Source: Candidatus Stahliibacteriota bacterium (GTDB lineage: Bacteria; Hydrothermota; Tepidihabitantia; B3-TA06). Taken from it: a stretch of DNA of 36,003 bases. Position numbers and translations under genes: made by a program. The stretch is from the NCBI GenBank assembly GCA_004375895.1, contig SOJW01000004.1, positions 1 through 36,003 on the forward strand, in the 5' to 3' direction. This document shows, piece by piece, positions 7,142-16,596 of this stretch. Every line of letters begins with the position of its first letter. Within the stretch, counting starts at the first letter, position 1. The notes below the pieces were generated by a model, which was given only the letters and a program-made list of their open reading frames with translations, was not told where the DNA came from and did not search any database.

Positions 7142-8197
7142 TCATTTCCTGGCATCAACAAAGCAGATTCTTCTCAGCCTGGTATTTACCGGGGCAATCT
7201 GTTCGGTCCACGTGTCGCCGCCGTCCGAGGTATGTAGAATGACGCCTTTCTGGTCTTGAACCCAGGCGGTGCCGACAACCCAGGCTCTCTGGCCGTCCAT
7301 CGCACTCACTCCCATCAGGTAGTATCCGTACACGGGAGGCGTCTGTTTGGTCCAGTTGACGCCGCCGTCCGTAGTGTAGTAGATGCCGTCATTGTCTGTA
7401 ACGAACCAGATCGTATCAAGGTCGACCGCACAAACTCCATTTGCATCGTAAAGCCCCATAACCGGCTGATGGTTAGTCCAGCTTATCCCGCCGTCTGTAG
7501 TCAGGAGGAACGAATAATCACCACCCGCAGCCCAGGCAGTAGAGCTGTCAGGCGCGCTGATATCAATAAGATGGTTCGTAGGTAAGTCTTCTGCCGAACC
7601 CTGCCTGACCCACGTGTCGCCGCCGTCCGAGGTTCGCAGTATGGTGGCAACGGTATCAGAACTTTTTCCCACTGCCCAGACGTTCCTTGAGTCAACGGCA
7701 TACACCGCCTGCAATTCCGCATCCGGAGCCATGCCCTCGGCCTGGCGTATCCACGTTTTACCACCGTCGGTAGTATTAAGGATCGTACCTTGCATTCCTA
7801 CGACCCATGCGGTGTGCTTGTCGACAGCGCTTACGCCGAGAAATTCGACATCCGGAATTTGTTGAGCCGACCCTTGCCTGACCCAGTTCTCGCCTCCGTC
7901 TTCGGTGCGCAATATTACACCGTATCCGTCACAGTTCGCTCCCACTACCCAGACTTTGTGCGCATCAATCGCGCTTGCGTCGTAAAGATTCACCGCGGGT
8001 ATGTCCTGAGCCGAACCCTGCCTGACCCAGTTCTCACCGGCATCTGTCGTGCAAAGAATGGCGCCGTAACCGTCAACTGAGTCACCCACTGCCCAACCGG
8101 TGGGGTTCTCGGGGTGTCGACCGTCACAGCCGTTGATCACGAGAACAATTCCGGCGAGAACAGTAAAGCACAGCATCACTTTGGGAAGATTCTTCAT
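7142..8197 (-). CDS. YCF48/BNR-type seven-bladed propeller lipoprotein
   Basis: 351 residues. The signal peptide ends in a lipobox (L-V-I-N-G-C, Cys about 24), so a lipid-anchored envelope protein is expected. The rest is seven repeats of about 45 residues, each with W-x-V-G, an I-L-x-T-x-D-G-G-x-T/N-W segment (Asp-box like) and an A-V-D end, which predicts a seven-bladed beta-propeller of the YCF48/photosystem-II-stability-factor family. In non-phototrophs these are surface or assembly proteins of unknown role. The ATG has GGAGGA before it and a good promoter. It is monocistronic, flanked by repeat spacers. The sequence differs among blades, so it is not a recent tandem expansion. Confidence 0.85.
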   Translation of the reverse strand: MKNLPKVMLCFTVLAGIVLVINGCDGRHPENPTGWAVGDSVDGYGAILCTTDAGENWVRQGSAQDIPAVNLYDASAIDAHKVWVVGANCDGYGVILRTEDGGENWVRQGSAQQIPDVEFLGVSAVDKHTAWVVGMQGTILNTTDGGKTWIRQAEGMAPDAELQAVYAVDSRNVWAVGKSSDTVATILRTSDGGDTWVRQGSAEDLPTNHLIDISAPDSSTAWAAGGDYSFLLTTDGGISWTNHQPVMGLYDANGVCAVDLDTIWFVTDNDGIYYTTDGGVNWTKQTPPVYGYYLMGVSAMDGQRAWVVGTAWVQDQKGVILHTSDGGDTWTEQIAPVNTRLRRICFVDARK

Positions 8198-8226
8198 AGT
8201 TCCTCCATGATTGATGGTTTGATTTG

Positions 8227-8254
8227 ATTAAACGCAGGATGAAGGATTTGTCAA
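8227..8254 (-). promoter_or_regulatory. Promoter of the propeller lipoprotein gene
   Basis: Minus strand: TTGACA (8254-8249), 16-base spacer, TTTAAT (8232-8227). The leader of about 22 bases has GGAGGA 3 bases before the ATG at 8197. Confidence 0.7.
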
Positions 8255-8457
8255 GACCCTTGTGCGTCCCCCTTATTAAGGGGATTAATCTCCCTCTCCC
8301 CGTGGTAGAGGGTTGGGGTGAGGGATACAGCCTCCCCCTCCCTTTGTGGAGGGGGATTAAGGGGGAGGGGCTTTCCGGGGTCCCCGCGACATGAAATGAC
8401 GACGCTTGCGGAGTAACTTACGAAGTAAGGTCGTGGGGTGAGTTTTAAGGAAGGAAG
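8255..8457. repeat. Spacer with palindromic repeats
   Basis: Contains CCCCTTATTAAGGGG (8269-8283), a GGTAGAGGGTTGGGGTGAGGG piece (about 8306-8326), a CCCCCTCC...GGAGGGGG hairpin (about 8332-8352), and a GGGGTCCCCGCGAC...GTCGTGGGGTGA hairpin (about 8378-8442) that includes ACGACGCTTGCGGAGTAA, also found at 6994 and 10951. No gene is seen. Confidence 0.6.
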
Positions 8458-9945
8458 TTAAGGAGATTGGATTTCATATTTCCTGGTTTTTCGTGAATAA
8501 CGCTTTAAATACTTCAATGGGAACTTTAGGTCTCCTAGAAATTCAATTAGGTCTTCAGGCCCCTTCACATGAACCCTTGCAAGACTGGATTTAAAAAATT
8601 GAAACAGATCCACATGGGGCCTATCACCTACGAAAATGCTAAGCTTCAAATCCAAACCCAATTCATCCATTAAATAGAACAATATCTTAGGGTCAGGCTT
8701 AATCAATTCTGTCTTATCAAAGGTTATAACATCCTCACCGAACAAATCACTAATGCCTAGCTTCTCTAACACCCTCTTCGAAAAAGCGGAAGTGTGGTTG
8801 GTTAAAAGGATTAATCGGTATACTTCAGATACTTTCCTCAGTAAAGTATTCAATCTTTCATTGGCATTTGGCAACAACGAGTCGCTGAGCGCAGAGTCTT
8901 GCCTCCTTTTCCACCCGCTGTATTCTTGTAGTTGAATTTCTTCGTCATACCGTTCCTTTACAAATCTGAGTAAACATTCAGTTGAGGAGATCTTCTCAGA
9001 AGATAACATAGCTTCATATTGGTTAAATTCAAAGGCAACCTTTTCTTCTGACAATTCGGAGACTTCTCTAATGAACTGTTTCGGTACTTCTTCGTTAAAG
9101 TAGCGGTTCAAGGAATCACTTTGGAAAAGGGTGCCATCTAGGTCTAGGATTAAATTTTTATATTTTGTGCAGTGTCCCCAAACCATTTCAAAGAAGCTGT
9201 GAAATCTATCTACATTTCTTGTATCTATCCCCTTTAGTGATTTAGTTTTATTTATGAATATCCAAGGCGTATCCACACTACTGTATTCTATATCTGTGGT
9301 GTCTGGCATAGCTTCTTTCCTATTAGTATAATGACTTAACCAAAGGTACTTTTTTCCAACCTCAATTCCTCTAAACCACGGTTCATTTTTGTAATACCTT
9401 ATTTCAATATTTGCATCCTTCATGTAATCTTCAATCTTAGTTAAAGCTAAATTCAACTGGCCCCATCTCATATCGATATATTCAGGTCGCAATTGTCCTT
9501 CAACGTCTGGATCTTTTACTAACATTCGTATCTGTGCTTTCTCAACATTAGGGTATTCCAACCTCAGTTCGTCCCACTTGCTGAAAATTGTATAGCCAGT
9601 ATAGATAATGATATTTACTTCATCTTTCCTTCCGACATGCTTTAGGAAATGATGGACGGTATTATCTCTTAGAACAGTTTGAATTGGTTGATCGGAAACC
9701 CCCTTGTGCATTGTCGCGATGATCTTACTGCCAAGAAATGTAAGAACTACAGTAATTATTCCTAGAAGTGTATTGTTTAAAAATACACCTTTCCCTTCAG
9801 CCACTCTAAATGAAGGAATCACCATTATGCCTACGAATAAAAGTACTGCACCTATAGGTAAGATCCATTTGGCAAGGAAATTTGTAATATTGTTGATTCT
9901 GCTCTTCAACCAAAGCCAAAAATTAAAATCACCTTGCGCGCTCAT
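8458..9945 (-). CDS. Membrane-anchored PLD-like domain fused to a HAD phosphatase
   Basis: 495 residues. Residues about 24-44 and 56-78 are two membrane helices. Residues about 95-260 resemble a degenerate phospholipase-D-like fold (I-I-I-Y-T-G-Y, I-R-M-L-V-K-D-P, E-I-R-Y-Y-K...F-R-G-I, K-K-Y-L-W-L-S-H-Y), with no full HKD motif visible, so binding more than catalysis is likely. Residues about 262-480 are a HAD hydrolase: D268-L-D270-G-T, T382-N-H, K416-P-D-P, and G-D441-R-P-H-V-D446, so all four catalytic motifs are present. The ribosome site AAGGAGT overlaps the stop of the upstream phosphatase gene, 9 bases away, so the two are co-translated. The gene is clearly AT-rich. The substrate is unknown: the HAD part is confident, the PLD-like part tentative. 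Confidence 0.8.
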   Translation of the reverse strand: MSAQGDFNFWLWLKSRINNITNFLAKWILPIGAVLLFVGIMVIPSFRVAEGKGVFLNNTLLGIITVVLTFLGSKIIATMHKGVSDQPIQTVLRDNTVHHFLKHVGRKDEVNIIIYTGYTIFSKWDELRLEYPNVEKAQIRMLVKDPDVEGQLRPEYIDMRWGQLNLALTKIEDYMKDANIEIRYYKNEPWFRGIEVGKKYLWLSHYTNRKEAMPDTTDIEYSSVDTPWIFINKTKSLKGIDTRNVDRFHSFFEMVWGHCTKYKNLILDLDGTLFQSDSLNRYFNEEVPKQFIREVSELSEEKVAFEFNQYEAMLSSEKISSTECLLRFVKERYDEEIQLQEYSGWKRRQDSALSDSLLPNANERLNTLLRKVSEVYRLILLTNHTSAFSKRVLEKLGISDLFGEDVITFDKTELIKPDPKILFYLMDELGLDLKLSIFVGDRPHVDLFQFFKSSLARVHVKGPEDLIEFLGDLKFPLKYLKRYSRKTRKYEIQSP

Positions 9946-9954
9946 TATTACTCC

Positions 9955-10689
9955 TTAAAGTTCAACTCTTTCGCCGGTTTTTAGCATTGAGTAATAAGCC
10001 TTTTCGGCATTTACAAATTCAAATTCCACCTCCCGTTTATCTTTCGTCAGAATTGCAGCCGTTAAACATCCGCCATATACACAACCCGTATCTAAGTCTA
10101 TGGCTTTCTTTTCGATCTTAGGTTTATGGTTTTTCGTTGGTGTGTGCCCGTAGATGATCATTCTTTCGCCATCCCATACCTCTGACCAAAACACATCCCC
10201 AGGTTTTTGGCCATCCAAAGGCACCTTCATCCAAGACTCACCTTCTTGTCTAATATAACGTAACCGAAGTGTTGCGAATTTATTCTGTACAATGCTTCCG
10301 TAATCAATCTTTTCACTTGGGAAAACCCCACCATGAACTACACAAACGCCTATCTCAGGAAAATCCAAATACAAAGGTAAAGTTCTAATATAGTCAACCA
10401 ATTCTTTCCTTTTAGAAACTTGTTCCAATGTAACCTCAAAGCCGTCCCCTTCAAATACATCCTTCCCCTCTAACCAGTCTATCAACCTATCTTCATGGTT
10501 ACCCAAAACAGCCTTATAATCCCTATCCATCCATAATTCTAGGCTCTTTGCCGCTTCAGGGCCCCTATCTACAAAATCTCCAACAGATACAACTTCATCT
10601 TGTGGTGTCGGTTCCAATTTAGCCAAAAGAGACATTAGTTCCCCGGAACACCCGTGGATATCCCCAATGAAGATATACCGCTTATTCAT
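9955..10689 (-). CDS. PPP-family metallophosphatase (protein phosphatase/ApaH-like)
   Basis: 244 residues. It has the complete set of dinuclear-metal motifs: G-D10-I-H12-G, G-D38-F-V-D41-R-G, G-N64-H-E, V-V-H-G-G near 120, and Y-G-H-T near 180. This places it with bacterial PPP phosphatases (PrpE/PrpA, diadenosine tetraphosphatase-like). Family members dephosphorylate Ser/Thr/Tyr or cut dinucleoside polyphosphates; which applies cannot be told. It is first gene of a two-gene operon with the PLD-like/HAD protein. A strong promoter lies so close that the mRNA probably starts at or next to the ATG. No ribosome site is seen. It is AT-rich, unlike neighbouring core genes. Confidence 0.93.
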   Translation of the reverse strand: MNKRYIFIGDIHGCSGELMSLLAKLEPTPQDEVVSVGDFVDRGPEAAKSLELWMDRDYKAVLGNHEDRLIDWLEGKDVFEGDGFEVTLEQVSKRKELVDYIRTLPLYLDFPEIGVCVVHGGVFPSEKIDYGSIVQNKFATLRLRYIRQEGESWMKVPLDGQKPGDVFWSEVWDGERMIIYGHTPTKNHKPKIEKKAIDLDTGCVYGGCLTAAILTKDKREVEFEFVNAEKAYYSMLKTGERVEL

Positions 10690-10694
10690 GACTC

Positions 10695-10722
10695 AATATA
10701 TGGCAATTTCTTCTTCTGTCAA
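10695..10722 (-). promoter_or_regulatory. Promoter of the phosphatase/HAD operon (leaderless)
   Basis: Minus strand: TTGACA (10722-10717), 16-base spacer, TATATT (10700-10695). Only 5 bases (10694-10690) separate the -10 box from the ATG at 10689, so transcription should start at or beside the start codon. Confidence 0.75.
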
Positions 10723-10729
10723 CCCCCCT

Positions 10730-11160
10730 CCTTGACCTTCCCCCCTCCCCCCTCGTAACATCTCACCCCACAACCCTGTCTAACTTTTTCACCCCAGAAC
10801 CATCTGCGTCATCTGCGGATAGAAAAAAGACTGCGCGGCCATCCGAAGACCCATACGATTCGCCGTCAGCTGTTAGCCGTTCGCTGTTCGCCGTGAGCTG
10901 TGAGCTGTAAGCTTCCCCTTCCATTTTGCATTTTGCACTTTGTCCGAGGGACGACGCTTGCGGAGTAATCTTTCAATCTTCAATCTTCCAATCTGCAATC
11001 TGTAATCGCGACGCAGTCGCGTTCTTGTCGTCAGCCCCTTAAATTTGCATTTTGCATTTTGAAATTTGCATTTTGATATTGCGACGCAGTCGCGTTCTTG
11101 TCCATCTTTTGGGTAGCTTTTGACCACCTTTTGACCAGCTTTTGTCCAGCTTATTTTGCC
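10730..11160. repeat. Compound short-period repeat array, copy B
   Basis: About 10862-10913 (read on the minus strand) is a 7-base array of form NNACRGC (TTACAGC, TCACAGC, TCACGGC, GAACAGC, GAACGGC, TAACAGC, TGACGGC), inverted relative to copy A. About 10920-10941 and 11036-11077 are TTTGCAT units. The 10949-11029 block is 81 bases identical to 6992-7072, with NNCAATC units. GCGACGCAGTCGCGTTCTTGTC appears twice. About 11107-11150 is four clean 11-base units (TTTTGGGTAGC, TTTTGACCACC, TTTTGACCAGC, TTTTGTCCAGC). No gene is supported in 10730-11160. It ends directly upstream of the hutU promoter. Confidence 0.75.
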
Positions 11161-11189
11161 TTGACCTGCGCGTCAGATGTGAGTAGTAT
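11161..11189 (+). promoter_or_regulatory. Promoter of hutU
   Basis: TTGACC (11161-11166), 17-base spacer, TAGTAT (11184-11189). The leader of about 25 bases carries CGGAGGA (11211-11217) before the ATG at 11222. Confidence 0.6.
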
Positions 11190-11221
11190 ACGTCAAAACA
11201 CGTGAATCTACGGAGGAAATT

Positions 11222-12883
<1,662 letters not shown>

Positions 12884-12897
12884 TCCCCCTTTTTGTT

Positions 12898-12914
12898 CCC
12901 CCTTAATAAGGGGG
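12898..12914. repeat. CCCCCTTAATAAGGGGG palindrome
   Basis: A perfect palindrome 14 bases after the hutU stop, preceded by TCCCCCTTTTT and followed by ACTTAGGGGGATT. It could stall transcription, but no T-run follows. Similar CCCCCTT...AAGGGGG pieces occur near 5697 and 8269, so it is treated as a repeat. Confidence 0.5.
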
Positions 12915-12927
12915 ACTTAGGGGGATT

Positions 12928-13026
12928 GTCATTGCGAGGAGCAAAGCGACGAAGCAATCTCATACCAGAAAGCTATAACACGTTGTGCTATGGGATTGCC
13001 ACGCCTCTGTCGAGGCTCGCGATGAC
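12928..13026. repeat. GTCATYGCGAG...CGCGATGAC spacer repeat, copy 2
   Basis: Begins GTCATTGCGAGGAGC and ends GCTCGCGATGAC. Inner CGAAGCAATCTCATA faces TATGGGATTGCCACG, so the 99-base unit folds back on itself. It is related to 730-922 and 14248-14374. Confidence 0.7.
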
Positions 13027-13032
13027 GAAATG

Positions 13033-13059
13033 CGGGCCGACCTGAAGGTCGGCCCCTAC
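13033..13059. repeat. Single REP-like palindrome (GGGCCGACC/GGTCGGCCC)
   Basis: A 27-base hairpin ending GGTCGGCCCCTAC, identical to 6349-6375 at the right end of the RAYT element. It sits just upstream of the DUF4238 promoter. Confidence 0.8.
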
Positions 13060-13070
13060 CCCCTACGACC

Positions 13071-13098
13071 TTGACACAAGGTAATTCCAAATCATAAT
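13071..13098 (+). promoter_or_regulatory. Promoter of the DUF4238 gene (leaderless)
   Basis: TTGACA (13071-13076), 16-base spacer, CATAAT (13093-13098). The ATG at 13106 follows after 7 bases and no ribosome site is present, so the mRNA probably starts at the ATG. Confidence 0.72.
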
Positions 13099-13105
13099 CT
13101 ATATT

Positions 13106-14248
13106 ATGCCAGAGCAGAAAAGTCAACACTATGTGCCTCAGTTTTACCTAAGACAGTTTGCGACAGATCCAGAAGGGCGAAAAATTTCTCTCTACAATCT
13201 TAACTCAAATAAATTCATAAGTGGAAAAGCGACTATTAAGCACGAAGCTTGTGAGGATTACTTCTATGGACGTGACAAATTGATGGAAGTAGGTTTTGGG
13301 TTTATTGAAGGAGAAACCAGTAAAGTTTTGGAAGAAGTAATCTCAAAAACCACTCCACCAAAATACTTCACCCACGAACACACAACAATTATAACGTTTG
13401 CCTTACTTCTACACGCCAGAACTAAATACTCAGCAGAGGAAATGGAAGAGGCATTTGACCAAATGGCAAAAAAATTGCTGTCAAAATACCCCCAAATCAA
13501 AGAAGAAGATCTTAAAAATCTTAAGTTTGGTTTCGAGTACCCTGCACAGGCACCTGTATCTATTGCAGCAGAACAAATATTTGTAGGATTTGACTTAGCC
13601 TTTAAGCTACTTATTAACAATACAACGACGCCATTCATCACCTCAGACCATCCTGTAGTCTTTTACAATCAGTTGTTTGAGCCACATAAAACTATCTTCA
13701 CTACAAGCACAGGACCTGCGTCTAAAGGACATCAGATATTTCTTCCTTTAAGTCCCAAACTCATGATACTGTTCTATGACTCCACTATTTACGACGTGGG
13801 AGAAGAATACCAAGATTCCGTATTGGTAACCGATCAAAATGACATCAACAGCATGAATGGGCTACAATACTTGAATGCTCTATCTAATCTATATTTCAAT
13901 CAAGATGTCACAGAATCTTATATCAATTTTCTTGAAACTCGCTATTCTTCCTTTAGACGACTATCAAAATCTGGTATCGAAGAACTATACCTGGGTAGAA
14001 GGGAGGATGACAAACATCACTCCATCGTGAGTACGCATAGGGTAGGTATCCAATGTGGACTTACTCTCTCATTCATAAAACTAACAGACGAAGGCAAGAA
14101 TTTCAATCCAAAAACAGGGTTGGATATTATTCGCAACGTTGACCTGTACTATGCCTATAAACATTTTATGTCCTTGGTTGATAAAGGCTTATACAAAACG
14201 AATGAATTCAAGAGATACCTGGACGATCTAGAAAAAAATACGCGCTAG
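13106..14248 (+). CDS. DUF4238 protein
   Basis: 380 residues, starting with the family signature S-Q-H-Y-V-P-Q-F-Y-L-R-Q-F-A at 6-19. A second conserved segment, F-I-T-S-D-H-P-V-V-F-Y-N, lies near 175-186, and F-L-P-L-S-P-K-L near 212-219. DUF4238 proteins have no established biochemical role; they are patchily distributed, often as lone genes in variable regions, and the conserved His/Asp residues suggest a catalytic or metal site, which is inference. No membrane segment or signal peptide. The gene is strongly AT-rich against the GC-rich hutU and por genes around it, and is bounded by repeat units on both sides, consistent with acquisition by transfer. Confidence 0.88.
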   Translation: MPEQKSQHYVPQFYLRQFATDPEGRKISLYNLNSNKFISGKATIKHEACEDYFYGRDKLMEVGFGFIEGETSKVLEEVISKTTPPKYFTHEHTTIITFALLLHARTKYSAEEMEEAFDQMAKKLLSKYPQIKEEDLKNLKFGFEYPAQAPVSIAAEQIFVGFDLAFKLLINNTTTPFITSDHPVVFYNQLFEPHKTIFTTSTGPASKGHQIFLPLSPKLMILFYDSTIYDVGEEYQDSVLVTDQNDINSMNGLQYLNALSNLYFNQDVTESYINFLETRYSSFRRLSKSGIEELYLGRREDDKHHSIVSTHRVGIQCGLTLSFIKLTDEGKNFNPKTGLDIIRNVDLYYAYKHFMSLVDKGLYKTNEFKRYLDDLEKNTR

Positions 14249-14374
14249 TCATCGCGAGCCGCCGCAAGGTGGCGTGGCGATCGCATAGCATGACGCATTG
14301 CCACAGCCTGCTATGAGATGATTCCGCAAGCGTCATCCTTCGGAGCCACGTTCACTTCGTTCGGTCGCGATGAC
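14248..14374. repeat. GTCATYGCGAG...CGCGATGAC spacer repeat, copy 3
   Basis: Starts GTCATCGCGAGCC, overlapping the last base of the DUF4238 stop, and ends GTCGCGATGAC. It has internal hairpins (GCCGCCGCAAGGTGGC, ATAGCA...TGCTAT). Related units flank the other side of DUF4238 (12928-13026) and follow 16S (730-922). Confidence 0.65.
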
Positions 14375-14487
14375 ATCTATCAAATCGGCGTAATCTGTGG
14401 TTAGGTTCCCCTGTGATCTTTGTGCCGAAGGCAAAAAGGAGCATTTAATTCTGCCTCCCCATCTCCCCGCGCACAGACCTTATTCGC

Positions 14488-14515
14488 TTGACAATGGCAG
14501 CGGTTAGCGTAGAAT
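14488..14515 (+). promoter_or_regulatory. Promoter of the por-mgl operon
   Basis: TTGACA (14488-14493), 16-base spacer, TAGAAT (14510-14515). The leader is about 20 bases, with GGAGG (14534-14538) ahead of the ATG at 14543. Confidence 0.75.
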
Positions 14516-14542
14516 TTTGTTACAATTTTGTTCGGAGGTCAC

Positions 14543-15121
14543 ATGCAACAATACTTCGAAGTCCGCTGGCACGGCCGCGGCGGGCAGGGAGCTAAGACCG
14601 CCGCACTTTTGTTCGGCGAAGCGGCCATGGAAACCGGCAAATACATTCAAGCATTCCCAGAATACGGCCCTGAGCGGACTGGTGCGCCGGTAAAGGCGTA
14701 CAACCGTCTCTCAGACGGGCCGATCCGCATCCACACCCAGGTAATTAATCCAGACGTTGTGGTGGTGCTTGACGCAAGCCTTTTGGAGTCGATTAACGTG
14801 ACCGAAGGCCTTAAAGACAATGGTGCGCTCATAGTTAATACCCAGGAGAAGGCGGCAGCCATAAAGGAAAAACTCCGCGTAACAAACGCCAAGGTTGCCG
14901 TGGTGGATGCCACCAAGATTGCGGTCGAGATCCTAAAGAAAAACGTTCCCAACACGGTTATGCTGGGTGCAATGGTAAAGATAACCGGGGTCTTGGAGTG
15001 GGACTCCGCGCTTGCCTCTATCAAGGAAAAGCTCGAAGTAAAGTTCCGAGGCCGCACCGAGATCATCGAAGGAAACGTCGAAGCTATCAAACGCGCCTAC
15101 GACGAGGTGGAGGTCGCATGA
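14543..15121 (+). CDS. porG: Pyruvate:ferredoxin oxidoreductase, gamma subunit
   Basis: 192 residues. It belongs to the 2-oxoacid:acceptor oxidoreductase gamma family: E-V-R-W-H-G-R-G-G-Q-G-A-K-T-A-A near the N-terminus, then Q-A-F-P-E-Y-G-P-E-R-T-G-A-P-V. With the three next genes it forms a heterotetramer that oxidises pyruvate to acetyl-CoA and CO2 and reduces ferredoxin, in the cytoplasm. The ATG at 14543 is preferred because GGAGGTC sits just before it; a TTG at 14528 would put that site inside the gene. Its stop overlaps the next start (ATGA). The gamma-delta-alpha-beta order is that of Thermotoga and archaeal por operons. Confidence 0.95.
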   Translation: MQQYFEVRWHGRGGQGAKTAALLFGEAAMETGKYIQAFPEYGPERTGAPVKAYNRLSDGPIRIHTQVINPDVVVVLDASLLESINVTEGLKDNGALIVNTQEKAAAIKEKLRVTNAKVAVVDATKIAVEILKKNVPNTVMLGAMVKITGVLEWDSALASIKEKLEVKFRGRTEIIEGNVEAIKRAYDEVEVA

Positions 15122-15420
15122 GCATGAAGTTTGATAGGCCAATGAACTGGAAGGAGTTGCCTGCGGGCTGTCTGATCGATGAAGCGGCGACATCCCTGCG
15201 GTTCAAGACCGGTGATTGGCGCAGCATGCGTCCTATCTGGGATGCGGAAAAGTGTATACATTGTCTTTTCTGCTGGATCACCTGCCCAGATACGGCAATC
15301 ACAGTTCAAGACGGCAAGATGACAGGAATAGACTACGACTACTGCAAGGGCTGCGGTATCTGCGCTGTGATATGCCCGCCCAAGGCATCGGCTATCGATA
15401 TGGTGCGGGAGGAGAAATGA
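15118..15420 (+). CDS. porD: Pyruvate:ferredoxin oxidoreductase, delta subunit (2x 4Fe-4S)
   Basis: 100 residues, a bacterial-type ferredoxin subunit. Two cluster motifs are visible: C-I-H-C-L-F-C-W-I-T-C-P near 46-57 and C-K-G-C-G-I-C-A-V-I-C-P near 76-87, each CxxCxxCxxxCP. It passes electrons from the TPP-bearing beta subunit to ferredoxin. The ATG at 15118 overlaps the porG stop (ATGA), with GGAGG at 15109-15113. It ends in ATGA overlap with porA. N-terminal M-N-W-K-E-L-P-A-G is typical of the family. Confidence 0.95.
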   Translation: MSMKFDRPMNWKELPAGCLIDEAATSLRFKTGDWRSMRPIWDAEKCIHCLFCWITCPDTAITVQDGKMTGIDYDYCKGCGICAVICPPKASAIDMVREEK

Positions 15421-16595
15421 AGACAATAGCCAAGACCGGTAACGAGGCCATGGCCTATGCCATGAAGCAGATCAATCCGGACGTGGTAGCAGCGTACCCC
15501 ATCACACCGGCGACGGAGATCGTGCAGATCTTTTCCAACTACGTGGCCGACGGCGAGGTGGATACCGAGTTCGTGGCGGTGGAGAGTGAGCACTCCGCAC
15601 TTTCGGCATGCGTGGGGGCTTCGCTTGCAGGCGGCCGCGTCATGACATCCACCGCGTCGCAGGGTTTGGCTCTGATGCACGAGATACTCTACATCGCTGC
15701 AGGCAATCGTCTGCCCATCGTTATCGCCCTGGTGAACCGTTCACTCTCTGCTCCCATCAACATCCACTGTGATCATTCGGATACGATGGGTTCCAGAGAG
15801 GCTGGCTGGATGCAGCTTTACTGCGCCAACTCCCAGGAGGCATACGATTCGTTAATAATCGCTCTGAAAGTAGCGGAGCAAACGGCTGTACCCGCAATCG
15901 TCTCCACCGATGCGTTCATCATCTCCCACGCCATGGAGCGCCTTGAGGTCCTCGAAGACGAAGAGGTTCAGCGCTTCATCGGTGAATACAAACCTCGCTT
16001 CTCCGCACTGGACCTTGAGAATCCCAAAACCTTCGGACCACTTGATCTGCAGGACTACTTCTTCGAGCACAAACGCGCCCAGATCGATGACTTCAGCAAG
16101 GTACTCGGAACCTATAACAAGGTAGCCCAGGAGTACGCCGAGCTTTCCGGGCGCTACTACCCTGCTTTGGAAGAGTACAAGACCGACGATGCCGACGTTG
16201 CGATCTTTACCGCTGGCTCCACCGCGGATACCGCCAAGGAGGTGGTGGATGGGCTGCGCGAGCAGGGCCGCAAGATGGGCCTTGTTCGCATGAGGATGTG
16301 GCGTCCGCTGCCCGTTGAGGAGATAAAGGCCGCACTTGGTAAGTTCAAGGCGGTGGCGGTGATGGATCGCTCCGACACCATGGCAGATTTCGGCGGCCCG
16401 GTCTTCCTTGAGACCCGCGGTATTCTCTACGACGCAAAGAAAAAACCCCTTCTCACAGACTACGTATACGGTCTGGGTGGACGCAATATAGATATCTCCG
16501 ACATCCTACGGGTCTACGACGAGATCGAGCAAGTAGTAAAGCAAGGTAAGATAGATAAGTTAATCACATACCTCGGCGTTCGCGGGGAGGAATGA
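15417..16595 (+). CDS. porA: Pyruvate:ferredoxin oxidoreductase, alpha subunit
   Basis: 392 residues. The start A-K-T-G-N-E-A-M-A-Y-A, then A-A-Y-P-I-T-P-A-T-E-I-V, V-E-S-E-H-S-A-L-S-A-C-V-G-A and T-S-T-A-S-Q-G-L-A-L-M are the pyrimidine-binding-domain signatures of POR alpha. The C-terminal half is the transketolase-C-like domain (D-V-A-I-F-T-A-G-S-T, R-M-R-M-W-R-P-L-P). The Y-P-I-T-P pattern and the companion beta subunit favour pyruvate over 2-oxoglutarate or branched substrates, though this is inference. The ATG at 15417 overlaps the porD stop; the frame stays open further upstream but there it lies over porD. Confidence 0.95.
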   Translation: MKTIAKTGNEAMAYAMKQINPDVVAAYPITPATEIVQIFSNYVADGEVDTEFVAVESEHSALSACVGASLAGGRVMTSTASQGLALMHEILYIAAGNRLPIVIALVNRSLSAPINIHCDHSDTMGSREAGWMQLYCANSQEAYDSLIIALKVAEQTAVPAIVSTDAFIISHAMERLEVLEDEEVQRFIGEYKPRFSALDLENPKTFGPLDLQDYFFEHKRAQIDDFSKVLGTYNKVAQEYAELSGRYYPALEEYKTDDADVAIFTAGSTADTAKEVVDGLREQGRKMGLVRMRMWRPLPVEEIKAALGKFKAVAVMDRSDTMADFGGPVFLETRGILYDAKKKPLLTDYVYGLGGRNIDISDILRVYDEIEQVVKQGKIDKLITYLGVRGEE

Positions 16596-16596
16596 G

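Noticed and set aside
10873-11127. Minus-strand 84-residue frame
   Set aside because: It lies wholly in the short-period repeat array; low-complexity Lys/Arg-rich sequence explains it.
15216-15416. N-terminal extension of porA over porD
   Set aside because: The region is fully explained by porD, with two 4Fe-4S motifs, and the ATGA overlap at 15417 gives the normal family start.
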